A program made the position numbers and the translations under genes. Below, piece after piece: positions 34,101 to 43,398 of a DNA stretch of 64,000 nt; positions within the stretch are counted from its first letter, which is position 1, and each line of letters opens with the position of its first letter. This DNA comes from Candidatus Eisenbacteria bacterium (GTDB lineage: Bacteria > Desulfobacterota > Binatia > DP-6), in assembly GCA_035577985.1 (NCBI GenBank), contig DATJZY010000147.1, positions 1-64,000 of the forward strand, read 5' to 3'. The notes under the pieces are model-generated. The model ran no database searches. It saw nothing but the letters and a program-made list of their open reading frames with translations, and was not told the DNA's origin.

Positions 34101-34738
34101 CGGCGCATCCGTTCGAGTTCCGTACACGGCTCACGCTCACCAAGGCGACGCGCCTGGTGGCGGGCGACCTCGCGGAGCTGGTCCACCACCTCCGCGACGT
34201 GCCGCTCTCGGTCGTCTTCCACCACACCCATCACTTCCTCGTCCAGCACCAGGAGCTCTCGCCCGAGCCCCCGAACGACTTCGCACACTGGGTGACGACG
34301 GCGCTACAGGAGGACCAGCTCGGCGAGCGGCTCGCCGCCGTCGATACGATTCGCTTCGGCAATCTGACGCTGCTCCGCCAGCGTCTGGTCGAGATCCTCG
34401 AGGCGCACCTCGAGTCCGAGCACCGCCTTCGCGCCGCACCTCCGGGCGAGGAGTTCCACTTCAAGGATTCGGTGTCCGTGATCCTCCCGACCGGGCACTC
34501 GGCGACGACGCTCGCGGAGTTCCGGCAGGCGCTCGGCGCGGTCGGCGCGCCCTCGATCGCCTATCACGTCTTCGAGGCACGCCTGCGCATCGGCGGCGAG
34601 GACAACGACTTCTCGCGCTGGATCGAGCGCGAGATGGGTCTGCGTGAGGTGGCCGTCGCGATCCGCGCCCTCGATCCCTACACGCACACCCTCGAAGGCC
34701 TGCGCCGGGTCGTGCTCGGCCTGCTGCCGCTGCGATGA
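34097..34738 (+). CDS. DUF5752-family protein
   Basis: A 213-residue protein of DUF5752, a family of unknown function found beside trehalose synthases. Typical elements are [37 protein letters not shown] with clustered histidines, PNDFAHWV, and [26 protein letters not shown] 34097 overlaps the otsA stop and the end overlaps treT, so all three are translated together. Clustered His residues might bind metal. A role in controlling or channelling trehalose synthesis is inferred from the neighbours only. Confidence 0.75.
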   Translation: MTAHPFEFRTRLTLTKATRLVAGDLAELVHHLRDVPLSVVFHHTHHFLVQHQELSPEPPNDFAHWVTTALQEDQLGERLAAVDTIRFGNLTLLRQRLVEILEAHLESEHRLRAAPPGEEFHFKDSVSVILPTGHSATTLAEFRQALGAVGAPSIAYHVFEARLRIGGEDNDFSRWIEREMGLREVAVAIRALDPYTHTLEGLRRVVLGLLPLR

Positions 34739-35958
34739 ACGCCCTCGACGCCTACGTTCCCTTCGTCGGCCAGGCGACCATCGACGAGCTGCGCGCGCTG
34801 GGCGATCGGCTGCGCGGGCGGGCGATCCAGCACGTCAACTCGACCGCGGTCGGCGGCGGCGTGGCGGAGATCCTGCACCGCCTGATCCCGCTCACGCGCG
34901 AGCTGGGGATCGACACGCGATGGGACGTCGTGCGCGGTGGCGAGGAGTTCTTCGCGCTGACCAAGCGCCTGCACAACGGGCTCCACGGCGCGCCGGGCAC
35001 GTTCGGCGAGGGCGATCACGCCGTCTTCCGCGAGACGACCGACGAGAACCTCGCCTCGCTCGAGCTGGGGGACGACGTGGTGTTCATCCACGATCCGCAG
35101 CCGCTCGGGCTGATCGAGGGGCTGCGCCACCCGTCGCGATCGGTGTGGCGCTGCCACATCGACGTCTCGGCGCCGGCCCCGGAGGCGTGGGAGTTCATCC
35201 GCCCGTGGGTGGAGCGCTACGGGGCGGCGATCTTCTCCGCGCCGCAGTTCGCGCGCGACCTCCGCATGGATCAGTTCCTGGTCGCGCCCTCGATCGATCC
35301 GCTTTCGGACAAGAACCGCGAGCTGGAGCCCGAGGTCGTACGCGAGATCGCGATCCGCTACGGGCTCGATCCGTCGCGCCCGATCGTGACGCAGATCTCA
35401 CGATTCGATCGGCTGAAGGATCCCCTCGGCGTCATCGAGGCGTTCCGCTCGGCGCGCCGCTACAACGACTGCCAGCTCCTGCTCGCCGGCGGGGGCGCGA
35501 GCGACGATCCGGAGGGACACGCGGTGCTCGCCGAGTGCCGCGAGCGCGCCGCGGGCGATCCCGACGTCCACGTCCTCGAGCTGCCGCCGACCGCGAACCT
35601 CGAGATCAACGCCCTGCAGCGCGCCTCGACCGTCATCGTGCAGAAGTCGCTTCGCGAGGGGTTCGGACTCACCGTCACGGAGGCGCTCTGGAAGGGAAAG
35701 CCGGTCATCGCCACGGCGACGGGCGGCATCCCTCTGCAGATCGCGCACAAGTACTCGGGCATCCTCACGCACTCCGTCGAGGGCACGGCGTACTGGCTGA
35801 AGCAGCTGCTCAACGCGCCCGATTACGCGCGCTGGCTCGCGACCAACGGCCGCGAGCACGTGCGACACAACTTCCTCCTGATTCGCCACCTGCGCGAGTA
35901 CCTGCTGCTCGTGGTCGCGCTCGACCATCCGGGCGAGACGCTGATCCGCCTCGGGTGA
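34735..35958 (+). CDS. treT: trehalose glycosyltransferring synthase (TreT), GT4
   Basis: A 407-residue retaining GT4 glycosyltransferase that would join NDP-glucose and free glucose to trehalose, a reversible alternative to OtsA/OtsB. Matching features are HVNSTAVGGGVAEIL near the N-terminus, VFIHDPQPLGLIEG, CHIDVSAP, SRFDRLKDPLGVIEAF, and EGFGLTVTEALWKGKPVIATATGGIP with the Glu pair of the GT4 E-x7-E element. ATG 34735 overlaps the preceding stop (ATGA). Reversibility of TreT could let the cell regain NDP-glucose when stress ends. Terminology follows archaeal and Thermotoga TreT. Confidence 0.88.
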   Translation: MNALDAYVPFVGQATIDELRALGDRLRGRAIQHVNSTAVGGGVAEILHRLIPLTRELGIDTRWDVVRGGEEFFALTKRLHNGLHGAPGTFGEGDHAVFRETTDENLASLELGDDVVFIHDPQPLGLIEGLRHPSRSVWRCHIDVSAPAPEAWEFIRPWVERYGAAIFSAPQFARDLRMDQFLVAPSIDPLSDKNRELEPEVVREIAIRYGLDPSRPIVTQISRFDRLKDPLGVIEAFRSARRYNDCQLLLAGGGASDDPEGHAVLAECRERAAGDPDVHVLELPPTANLEINALQRASTVIVQKSLREGFGLTVTEALWKGKPVIATATGGIPLQIAHKYSGILTHSVEGTAYWLKQLLNAPDYARWLATNGREHVRHNFLLIRHLREYLLLVVALDHPGETLIRLG

Positions 35959-35962
35959 CGGG

Positions 35963-36313
35963 TCACAGGTTCTGGAAGTGATCCCAGGGATACTCGGGCT
36001 CCAGAACCGGGCGATAGCCACGCGGCACCGGGAGCGGCGCCGTCACGAATTCATAGACGCCCGTGAGCTCGCGTGCGACTACCATGCCGAGGCCCTTGGC
36101 GAAGCCCAGCGGCAGTCCGGCGGGTCCGTGCTTCTCGGATTCGTCCACCATCTGGCCCGGCAGCTCGAGTGCGCCGCCGACCATGCCGGCGACGCCGCGG
36201 CCGAGCTTGTCGACCGGCGTATACGCCGGCGGGTCGGCGTGCGCGGCGGCGGCGAACACGAGCGCCGACGAAAACAGAGCAGCCGAGATGAGCGATGTGC
36301 GTCGATTCTTCAT
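35963..36313 (-). CDS. exosortase-associated TIGR04073-family exported protein
   Basis: A 116-residue secreted protein. The signal peptide (MKNRRTSLISAALFSSALVFAAAAHA) is followed by KLGRGVAGMVGGALELPGQM, GLPLGFAKGLGMVVARELTGVYEFVTAPLPVPRGY and PEYPW, which match TIGR04073, small proteins noted with exosortase systems but also found without them. No exosortase is present here. The protein may be anchored at the envelope through its hydrophobic Gly-rich segments. A TGTA palindrome lies 79-91 bases before its start; treT converges on it 4 bases from its stop. Confidence 0.75.
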   Translation of the reverse strand: MKNRRTSLISAALFSSALVFAAAAHADPPAYTPVDKLGRGVAGMVGGALELPGQMVDESEKHGPAGLPLGFAKGLGMVVARELTGVYEFVTAPLPVPRGYRPVLEPEYPWDHFQNL

Positions 36314-36390
36314 GCGGCCGCAAGGAGCAGAATCCGTGCCGGCCGCGCCCGCAGCGTCCGAGGGTCGATCACGGCGATGCTTCACGTCGA

Positions 36391-36405
36391 ATGTAGATTC
36401 TACAG
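36391..36405 (-). promoter_or_regulatory. TGTA-palindrome site 4
   Basis: TGTAGATTCTACA at 36392-36404 is the same perfect palindrome as site 1, with the adjoining GCC conserved too (16 bases identical). It lies in the 167-base divergent region between the TIGR04073 gene and the SGNH gene. The second TGTAA element is only weakly matched (TGAAG). Confidence 0.6.
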
Positions 36406-36480
36406 CCACTCGACACGAACTCCGTTCCGCCATTCGACGTAGGCACGGTGGCGGCGCGCCTCTTGCACACGCTCGCAGCG

Positions 36481-37872
36481 ATGAAACGCGCCGCACATCT
36501 CACGACGTTGCTCCTTCTTCTCGCGACGCCGCTCGCGACGACGCGAGCCCACGCCGACGTGCCGCGCCTGCGCCGCATGGTGGTCGTCGGCGACAGCCTG
36601 CTCGCGGGCTTCGCATCGGGCGGGTTCGTCGGACACGGTCGCATGGGCCAGGTGAACGGCGCCGCGTCGCTCGTCGCGCGCCAGGCGGGCGTGAGCCTGC
36701 CGCTGCCGCTCATGTCGTCGCCCGGCGTGCCGCCTCCGCTCGCGATCGACGATGCGAACCGCAACGGCCTGCTCGACCCCGGCGAGGTGCGGCGGAAGGT
36801 CGACGACATCGGCATGCGGTCGAAGCCCTTCCGCGAGACGCGCAACCTCGCGATCCCCGGCGAGGACGTGTCGTCGGTCTTCGACGAGATCGGACCCGAT
36901 GACGTCGCGCGCCAGCTCGCGGGGGGCGACGACGTGAACGGGCGCGATCTCCTGAAGTTCCTGATCCTCGGCCTGCCACCGACGACCGACTCCGTCTCCC
37001 AGGTGACGCGTGTGCGTGATCTGGACCCGACCTTCCTGCTCGTCTGGATCGGAAGCAACGACGTACTCGGCATGGCGACCGACACGAATCCCGCCGGCGC
37101 CGACGAGAGCGCGGCGGTGTTCGGCCAGCGGTTCCGCCGGCTGCTGAATGCGCTCGCGGACACCGGCGCGGACATGGCCGTGGCCAACCTCCCCGACGTC
37201 ACGGGCATCGCGGCGCTGCGTCACGCGACCGCCGAGGTCACGAGCTGCGACGCCGGCGGCGGCGTGCTCGCCCCGGTCGCCGCGGACGATCTCCTCTCGA
37301 TCGACCTCGCCCGCTCCTCGCTGCCGACCCCGCCCTGCTCGAAGGTCCTCGACGCGACCGAGCGCGCGCAGGTACGCGCCACCATCGTCGCCTTCAACGC
37401 CGAGATCGCGGCGGCGATCGCCGACACCGAGCAAGGCCGCGGCGTCATGATCGCGCCGGTCGACGTGTTCGCGCTCTTCGATCAGCTTCGCGACGCTGGC
37501 ACCGACCTCGACGGCGATGGCACCCCGGACGCGACGACGGCGTACCTCGGCGGCGTCTTCAGCCTCGACGGCATCCACCCCACCCGCACCGGTCACGCCC
37601 TCATCGCGAACGCTTTCATCGACGCCATCAACGCGCGCTTCGGCGACGGCATCGCGCCGGTGAACGTCGCCCGCGTGAACGCCCACGACCCGCTCGCCCA
37701 CAGCCGGTTCCGTCCCGCGGGCGAGCCGCCGTTCGGCCTCATCGGCGACCCCGACGTCGACGACATCGAGGGCTTCTTCACGAAGATCTACGATCGCCTC
37801 TCGAACCAGGCCAAGCGGTTTGGCGAGCACCTCCTGGATCGCATCACGCACTGGTTCGACCGCCTGTTCTGA
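36481..37872 (+). CDS. secreted SGNH/GDSL-like hydrolase
   Basis: A 463-residue exported esterase/lipase-type protein. The signal peptide (MKRAAHLTTLLLLLATPLATTRAHA) precedes the SGNH blocks: VVGDSLLAGF with the nucleophile Ser39, WIGSNDV (block III), and SLDGIHPTRTGH (Asp-x-x-His of block V). The catalytic triad is thus present. A DLDGDGTPD calcium-like loop and a C-terminal helix (about 430-463) are extra. Substrate not readable. An upstream in-frame GTG (36448) would lengthen it by 11 residues; ATG 36481 gives the cleaner signal peptide. It is divergent from the TIGR04073 gene. Confidence 0.83.
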   Translation: MKRAAHLTTLLLLLATPLATTRAHADVPRLRRMVVVGDSLLAGFASGGFVGHGRMGQVNGAASLVARQAGVSLPLPLMSSPGVPPPLAIDDANRNGLLDPGEVRRKVDDIGMRSKPFRETRNLAIPGEDVSSVFDEIGPDDVARQLAGGDDVNGRDLLKFLILGLPPTTDSVSQVTRVRDLDPTFLLVWIGSNDVLGMATDTNPAGADESAAVFGQRFRRLLNALADTGADMAVANLPDVTGIAALRHATAEVTSCDAGGGVLAPVAADDLLSIDLARSSLPTPPCSKVLDATERAQVRATIVAFNAEIAAAIADTEQGRGVMIAPVDVFALFDQLRDAGTDLDGDGTPDATTAYLGGVFSLDGIHPTRTGHALIANAFIDAINARFGDGIAPVNVARVNAHDPLAHSRFRPAGEPPFGLIGDPDVDDIEGFFTKIYDRLSNQAKRFGEHLLDRITHWFDRLF

Positions 37873-37901
37873 GGCGGCGTCATGATCTAAAGAGCCCCTG
37901 C

Positions 37902-38981
37902 GTGACGTCCGGCCGCACCCGGCTCGCCGAGGTCGTGGCGGTCTTCGGCCGCCTCGGTTGCACGGCGTTCGGCGGACCGGCGGCACACGTGGCGATGCAG
38001 GAGGAGGAGTGCGTCCGGCGTCGCGGCTGGCTCGATCACCAGCGCTTCCTGGACATGCTGGCGGCGACGAATCTCATCCCGGGCCCCAACTCGACCGAGA
38101 TGGCGATCCATCTCGGACGCCTGCGGGCCGGATGGCCGGGTCTCGTCGCCGGCGGCGTCGCGTTCGTCCTGCCGTCGGCCGTGCTGGTCACGGTCCTCGC
38201 GGCGGCCTACGCGCGCGTGGGCGCGGTGCCGCGCGTCGAGATCGTGCTCGCGACCCTGCGCCCCGCCGTGGTCGTGGTCGTGGCCGCGGCGCTGGTCCGC
38301 CTGGCGCGCCAGGCAATCGGCGGCGGCGCCCAGATCGCGATCGCAGCGCTCGCCCTCGTAGCGTCGCTGGCGGGCCTCGGCGAGGTTTCGATCGTCGTGC
38401 TCGCGGCCGTCGCCGGCGTCCTCGGCGCGCGCTTCGACCCGAGCCGGCTCCGCGCCGTGCCCCTCGCCGAGCTCGGGCTCGTGTGCCTCAAGATCGGTGC
38501 CACGATGTTCGGGAGCGGCTATGTCCTCATCGCCTATCTCCGCGCCGAGCTCGCGGCGCACGGCTGGCTGTCGGACAGGGCGCTCCTCGACGCGGTGGCG
38601 ATTGGACAGGTGACGCCTGGGCCGGTGTCGACCGCCGCCACGTTCGTCGGCTACCTGCTCGCGGGCGTCCCGGGCGCCGCCGTCGCGACGGTGGCGATCT
38701 TCCTGCCCGCCTTCGTGCTCGTCGCCGCGACCGGTCCGCTCCTCGAGCGGTGGCGCGATCGGCCCGCCGTCCGTCGCACGCTCGACGTCGTCAACGCGGC
38801 GGTGGTCGGCCTGATCGCGGCCGTCCTCGTACGGCTGGCGCCGGCGGCGCTCGCGGGACCGATCGAGATCGCGATCGCGCTCGCGAGCGGCGCAGCGCTC
38901 TGGGCCCTCGACGCCGGCTCGACGGCCGTGTTCTCGGGCGTGCTGATCGCCGGGGTCGTCCGCGCGCTCGTCGCGCGGTGA
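37902..38981 (+). CDS. chrA: chromate transporter ChrA, two-domain
   Basis: A 359-residue polytopic membrane protein with two CHR domains. Domain 1 has FGGPAAHVAMQEEECVRRRGWLDHQRFLDMLAATNLIPGPNS; domain 2 has FGSGYVLIAYLRAEL and GWLSDRALLDAVAIGQVTPGPVS with the conserved proline-glycine loops. ChrA exports chromate in a proton-motive-force-dependent way, and homologues may move other oxyanions such as sulfate. GTG 37902 is 29 bases after the SGNH gene's stop. No chrB regulator is present. Confidence 0.92.
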   Translation: MTSGRTRLAEVVAVFGRLGCTAFGGPAAHVAMQEEECVRRRGWLDHQRFLDMLAATNLIPGPNSTEMAIHLGRLRAGWPGLVAGGVAFVLPSAVLVTVLAAAYARVGAVPRVEIVLATLRPAVVVVVAAALVRLARQAIGGGAQIAIAALALVASLAGLGEVSIVVLAAVAGVLGARFDPSRLRAVPLAELGLVCLKIGATMFGSGYVLIAYLRAELAAHGWLSDRALLDAVAIGQVTPGPVSTAATFVGYLLAGVPGAAVATVAIFLPAFVLVAATGPLLERWRDRPAVRRTLDVVNAAVVGLIAAVLVRLAPAALAGPIEIAIALASGAALWALDAGSTAVFSGVLIAGVVRALVAR

Positions 38982-38984
38982 CGC

Positions 38985-39353
38985 TCAGTACGAGCTGCGC
39001 GGGAGGCGGCAGCGAAAGACGACCGTCGTCGTGGCATCGCCGAGCGTCACGAGCGAGCCGCGGTCCACGCTCACGAACGAGTCGTCGCAGGCCCCCGAGG
39101 CCGGGGGGCACTCGTTCCGCCACGTGAACACGCAGGTGCCCGCGTCGCCCCGCCTGCAGCGGATGAGATCGGTCGGGAGCGCGCGGCTGCGGCGACCGAG
39201 AAGCTGTCCTCGCACCAGCGGGGCGCCGCTGCGGCACGAGAGCACGACGATCCGATTCTCGCAGGGCCCGACATCGGGACAGGCCAGGGTCGCCGCCGGG
39301 ATGCGCGACACCGTCGCGAGCAGGACGAGCAGCGCTGACGCGACCAGGCGCAT
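38985..39353 (-). CDS. small cysteine-rich exported protein
   Basis: A 122-residue protein with a signal peptide (MRLVASALLVLLATVSRIPAATLA) and eight cysteines in a beta-rich body (ENRIVVLSC, FVSVDRGSLVTLGDATTTVVFRC), implying disulfides outside the cytoplasm. No family recognised; it could be a small adhesin or inhibitor fold. Its stop converges on chrA with 3 bases between them. Confidence 0.6.
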   Translation of the reverse strand: MRLVASALLVLLATVSRIPAATLACPDVGPCENRIVVLSCRSGAPLVRGQLLGRRSRALPTDLIRCRRGDAGTCVFTWRNECPPASGACDDSFVSVDRGSLVTLGDATTTVVFRCRLPRSSY

Positions 39354-39402
39354 GGGCGGACGTTTACGCCGCCGGCACGACCACGTCCATCGGCCGAAGG
39401 TC

Positions 39403-41610
39403 CTACGACTCCGGGCCGAGCACGAGCGCTCCGAGCGGCGGCAGGGCGAGCCGCATCGACTGCGCGAACCCGTGAAGCGGCACGGGCTCGGTCACGACGC
39501 GCTTCCGGGTCTCGTAGCCGCTGCCGCCGTAGCGGCGGTCGTCGCTCGACAGCAGCTCGACGTATGCGCCGCTCGCCGGCGAGCCGATGCGGTAGTCGGA
39601 GCGCGGAACGGGCGTCAGGTTCAGCACCACGACGAGGTGGGCGTCGCCGTCGCGGCGGACGTAGGACACGATCGACTGATCGCGGTCCGTGCAGTCGATC
39701 CAGCGAAAGCCGTCGGGATCGGGATCGACGCGCCACAGGCACGCGCGCTCGCGATACAGGCGCGCCAGATCGGCGAGGAAACGCTGCAGCCCCGCGCGCG
39801 CCGGATCGTCCGCCAGATGCCAGGGCAGGCTCGCGTCGTGATTCCATTCCTCGTGCGACGCGAGCTCCGTCCCCATGAAGAGGAGCACCTTGCCCGGACG
39901 CGTGTACTGATAGGCGAGCAGCGTGCGGAGGTTCGCGAGCTTCTGCCAGAGATCCCCGGGCATCTTCTCGAGCAGGGAGCGCTTCCCGTGCACGACCTCG
40001 TCGTGCGAGAGCGGGTTCACGAAGCGCTCGCTCGTCTCGTAGAGCATCGCGAAGGTGAGGTCGTTCTGGTGGAATTTACGGTGCACCGGCTCGAGCGCGA
40101 AGTAGAACAGGGTGTCGTGCATCCAGCCCATGTTCCACTTGAACGTGAAGCCGAGCCCGCCCTGCCGGACGGGCCGCGTGACGCCGGGCCACGCGGTCGA
40201 CTCCTCCGCGATCGTCATCGCGCCCGGCGCCTCGGCGGCGAGGGCGTCGCTCACCTCGCGCAGGAGCGCGATCGCCTCCAGGTTCTCGCGCCCGCCGTAC
40301 CGGTTCGGGATCCATTGCCCGGCGCGCCGGCTGTAGTCGCGATAGAGCATCGACGCGACGGCGTCGACGCGCAGCCCGTCGGCGTGGAACGTCCGGCACC
40401 AGTGCACGGCGTTCGAGACGAGGAAGCTCCGTACTTCGCTGCGCCCGTAGTTGAAGATGAGCGTGCCCCAGTCCGGATGCTCGCCCTCGCGCGGGTCCTC
40501 GTGCTCGTAGAGCGCGGTGCCGTCGAATCGACGTAGCGCCCAGTCGTCGCGCGGGAAGTGCGCCGGCACCCAGTCGAGGAGGACGCCGATGCCCGCCTGG
40601 TGACAGGTGTCGACGAAGAAGCGGAAGTCGTCCGGCGTCCCGAAGCGCGAGGTCGGCGCAAAGTAGCCCGACACCTGGTAGCCCCACGAGCCGTCGAACG
40701 GGTGCTCCATCACGGGCAGCAGCTCGACGTGCGTGAAGCCGAGCCGCCGCGCGTGCTCGGCGAGGCGCGGCGCGATCTCGCGATACGTGAGCGGGCGATT
40801 GCCCTCCTCGGGGACGCGTGCCCACGATCCCAGGTGCACCTCGTAGATCGTGATCGGCTCGCGCGTCCAGTCGCGCGTCCGGCGCGCGTCCATCCACGCC
40901 GCGTCACCCCACGCATACGTGCTCTCCGCGACCACCCGCGACGCCGTGCGCGGCGGGTGCTCGAGCGCAGCCGCCAGCGGATCGGTCTTGAGGCGGATCG
41001 TGCCCTGCGGCGTCAGGATCTCGTACTTGTAGACGGCGCCCGCCTCGACGCCGGGCACGAAGATCTCGAACACGCCCGAGGCCCCGAGCTGCCGCATCGG
41101 GAAGAGGCGGCCGTCCCAGCGACAGAAGTCGCCGACCACCGACACGCGGCGGGCGCTCGGCGCCCAGACCGCGAACGCGGTGCCCCGCACGCCGTCGATC
41201 ACGAGCGGGCGCGCCCCGAGGCGCTCTCCGAGCCGACGATGCGTGCCCTCGTTCAGCAAGTGCAGGTCGACGTCGCCCAGGGTCGGCAGGAAGCGGTACG
41301 GATCGTCCCGCTCCCAGGTGTTCCCGTCGCCGAATCGCAGACGCAGGCGATAGCGCAGCGGCGGCGCGACGCCGGCGACGAAGCCGACGAAGAGCCCGCC
41401 CTTGCCGTCGGGCTCGAGCGGAACGACCCGCCCGTCGTCGCACATCGCCTCGATCGCGACCGCATCGGGGTGGAACGCCCGGATGACGGTGCCGCTCGCG
41501 CCGTCGCACGCGCCCGGGTGCGCTCCCAGCACGTCGTGCGGCGTCGCATGCGCCCCCGCAAGCAGGCGCGCACGATTGCTCGCGTCGACGGGAGGGGCGG
41601 GCCGGGGCAT
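39403..41610 (-). CDS. glgB: 1,4-alpha-glucan branching enzyme
   Basis: A 735-residue GH13 enzyme making alpha-1,6 branches in glycogen. An N-terminal CBM48 pair (about 20-230, TAFAVWAPSARRVSVVGDFCRW) leads to the (beta/alpha)8 barrel. It has DGLRVDAVAS (nucleophile Asp416), AEES (acid Glu469) and NPLSHDEVVHGKRS (Asp537). The full set is present and the length normal. No other glycogen gene is adjacent. It shares a 66-base divergent region with the matrixin-like gene. The role with trehalose in carbon storage under stress is inferred. Confidence 0.95.
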   Translation of the reverse strand: MPRPAPPVDASNRARLLAGAHATPHDVLGAHPGACDGASGTVIRAFHPDAVAIEAMCDDGRVVPLEPDGKGGLFVGFVAGVAPPLRYRLRLRFGDGNTWERDDPYRFLPTLGDVDLHLLNEGTHRRLGERLGARPLVIDGVRGTAFAVWAPSARRVSVVGDFCRWDGRLFPMRQLGASGVFEIFVPGVEAGAVYKYEILTPQGTIRLKTDPLAAALEHPPRTASRVVAESTYAWGDAAWMDARRTRDWTREPITIYEVHLGSWARVPEEGNRPLTYREIAPRLAEHARRLGFTHVELLPVMEHPFDGSWGYQVSGYFAPTSRFGTPDDFRFFVDTCHQAGIGVLLDWVPAHFPRDDWALRRFDGTALYEHEDPREGEHPDWGTLIFNYGRSEVRSFLVSNAVHWCRTFHADGLRVDAVASMLYRDYSRRAGQWIPNRYGGRENLEAIALLREVSDALAAEAPGAMTIAEESTAWPGVTRPVRQGGLGFTFKWNMGWMHDTLFYFALEPVHRKFHQNDLTFAMLYETSERFVNPLSHDEVVHGKRSLLEKMPGDLWQKLANLRTLLAYQYTRPGKVLLFMGTELASHEEWNHDASLPWHLADDPARAGLQRFLADLARLYRERACLWRVDPDPDGFRWIDCTDRDQSIVSYVRRDGDAHLVVVLNLTPVPRSDYRIGSPASGAYVELLSSDDRRYGGSGYETRKRVVTEPVPLHGFAQSMRLALPPLGALVLGPES

Positions 41611-41676
41611 GCGCGTCGATCGATACTCGAACGGAGGGTCTCGTGCGAATGACGCCGAGCCGGTAAGGTCGTTGCC

Positions 41677-43398
41677 GTGCGAGCGATCGCCATCGGCATC
41701 CTCCTCGTCGCGGCCGCGCGTCTCGCCGGCGCGACGGTCTTCGCCCCGCTCGACGACGCGGCACTCACCGCCTCGTCGGACGTGATCGTCACCGGCACGG
41801 TCACCGGCGTCGAGGGGGTGGAGTCGGGGGATCGCATCGTCACCCGCACGCGGATCGCCGTCGACCGCGTCCTGAAGGGCGCCGCCGCCCAGGGCATGAC
41901 GCTCACCGTCACGACGCCGGGCGGACGCGCGGGAAACCGGTGGGCCGTCGTCTTCGGTGCGCCGGATTTTCGCGTCGGCAACGCCGTGCTCGTCTTCCTG
42001 CAGCACGACGCGCGCGGCGAGCTGCGGCCGAACGCGCTCGCCCTCGGCGTCTACTGGCTGACGTCCGGCGCGGACGGTGCCGTCCTCGCGGAGCGCCGGG
42101 TGACCGTCCCCGAGGTCCGGCCGCTCGCGAGCTTCGCCGCCGCGCTCGGAACGACCGTGGGCTCCGTCCCGCTGCCCCGTGCGACGGTTCCCCTGCCGGC
42201 GCCGGCGCCCGAGATCGAGCGGTTCACGTTCCTCGGTCCGCCGTTCGCGCGCTGGTTCGAGCCCGACAGCGGCCAGACGGTGCGCTACAAGGTGGCCAAC
42301 GCCGACGCGTCGCTCGGCCCCGCCGCGAGCAACGCCATCGTCGACGCGGCGTTCGGCGCCTGGACGGCGGTGCCGACGGCCACGATCGCGCTCGCGCGGG
42401 CGAGCGGGCCGGCACAGGCCTCGGCCGTGTCGACGTGCGACGGGCGGAGCACGATCCAGTTCAACGATCCCTTCGGCGACATCTCGCCGCTCCAGAACTG
42501 CCGCGGCGTGCTCGCCGTCGCCGGCTTCTGCGTCGGGACGTCGACCAAGGTCGTGAGCGGCGCCCAGTTCCGTCGCATCAGCGAGGGCGACGTCACGATC
42601 GCCGACGGCGTCGCCAACTGTCTCGACCGGCTGGGTTTCGAGGAGATCGTCACGCACGAGGTCGGGCACACGATCGGGCTCGGGCATTCGTCCGAGGACC
42701 CGAACGAGCCGAACCCGACCCTGCGCAGCGCGACCATGTACTTCCTCGCGCATCTCGACGGCCGCGGCGCCTCGCTGCGTAGCGACGACGTCGCCGGCGT
42801 GACCGCCATCTACCCGAGTCTCACCGATCCGAACGACCTCGACGGCGACGGCGTGCCGAACGCGCTCGACGCGTGCCCATCGACGCCGCCCGACACGGCG
42901 GTCGACGCGACCGGCTGCGGGTGCGGCGAAGCGGGCCACGCCGCCTGCAATGACGGGCTCACGTGCACGACCGACGCGTGCGACGGCTCGACCGGGCGGT
43001 GCATCACGACCCCGACCGACTGCACCGGCGGCAATCCCTGCGTGGCCGGAAGCTGCGACGAAACGAACGGCTGTCAGACACGGCCCGTCGACGGCGATGC
43101 GGCCGCGACGTGCGTGTTCGCGGGCGGTTTTCCGCCGGCGGCGTGCGCGGGCGATCGCGTCCCGTCCAAGGTGAGCCGCCTCTTCCGGAATGCGGCACGG
43201 AACGCGGGGCGTGCCGTGCCGAACGGCAACACGCACCTGGCCGCCCGCAGCGTGCGCGCGCTCGCGCGTGCCCAGGTCGCAGTCGATCGCGCGGCCGCGC
43301 GCCGGCACCGTCCGCTCGGCAGCACCTGTGCGGCGACGCTCGACGCGCTGCTCGCCGACGCGCAATCGCGTCTGCTCGACTGGATTGACCGGCGCTGA
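41677..43398 (+). CDS. secreted matrixin-like zinc metalloprotease
   Basis: A 573-residue exported protease. GTG 41677 opens the signal peptide (MRAIAIGILLVAAARLAGA). An N-terminal sandwich-like region (25-160) is followed by the peptidase part with HEVGHTIGLGH at 327-337, the extended zinc site HExxHxxGxxH of metzincins, and a downstream SATMYFLAHLDG with the Met-turn methionine. Next comes a DLDGDGVPNALDACP thrombospondin type 3-like calcium loop and a cysteine-rich part (CNDGLTCTTDACDG, NPCVAGSC), then a basic helix-rich tail. This layout is common in Myxococcota/Binatota secretomes. Confidence 0.8.
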   Translation: MRAIAIGILLVAAARLAGATVFAPLDDAALTASSDVIVTGTVTGVEGVESGDRIVTRTRIAVDRVLKGAAAQGMTLTVTTPGGRAGNRWAVVFGAPDFRVGNAVLVFLQHDARGELRPNALALGVYWLTSGADGAVLAERRVTVPEVRPLASFAAALGTTVGSVPLPRATVPLPAPAPEIERFTFLGPPFARWFEPDSGQTVRYKVANADASLGPAASNAIVDAAFGAWTAVPTATIALARASGPAQASAVSTCDGRSTIQFNDPFGDISPLQNCRGVLAVAGFCVGTSTKVVSGAQFRRISEGDVTIADGVANCLDRLGFEEIVTHEVGHTIGLGHSSEDPNEPNPTLRSATMYFLAHLDGRGASLRSDDVAGVTAIYPSLTDPNDLDGDGVPNALDACPSTPPDTAVDATGCGCGEAGHAACNDGLTCTTDACDGSTGRCITTPTDCTGGNPCVAGSCDETNGCQTRPVDGDAAATCVFAGGFPPAACAGDRVPSKVSRLFRNAARNAGRAVPNGNTHLAARSVRALARAQVAVDRAAARRHRPLGSTCAATLDALLADAQSRLLDWIDRR

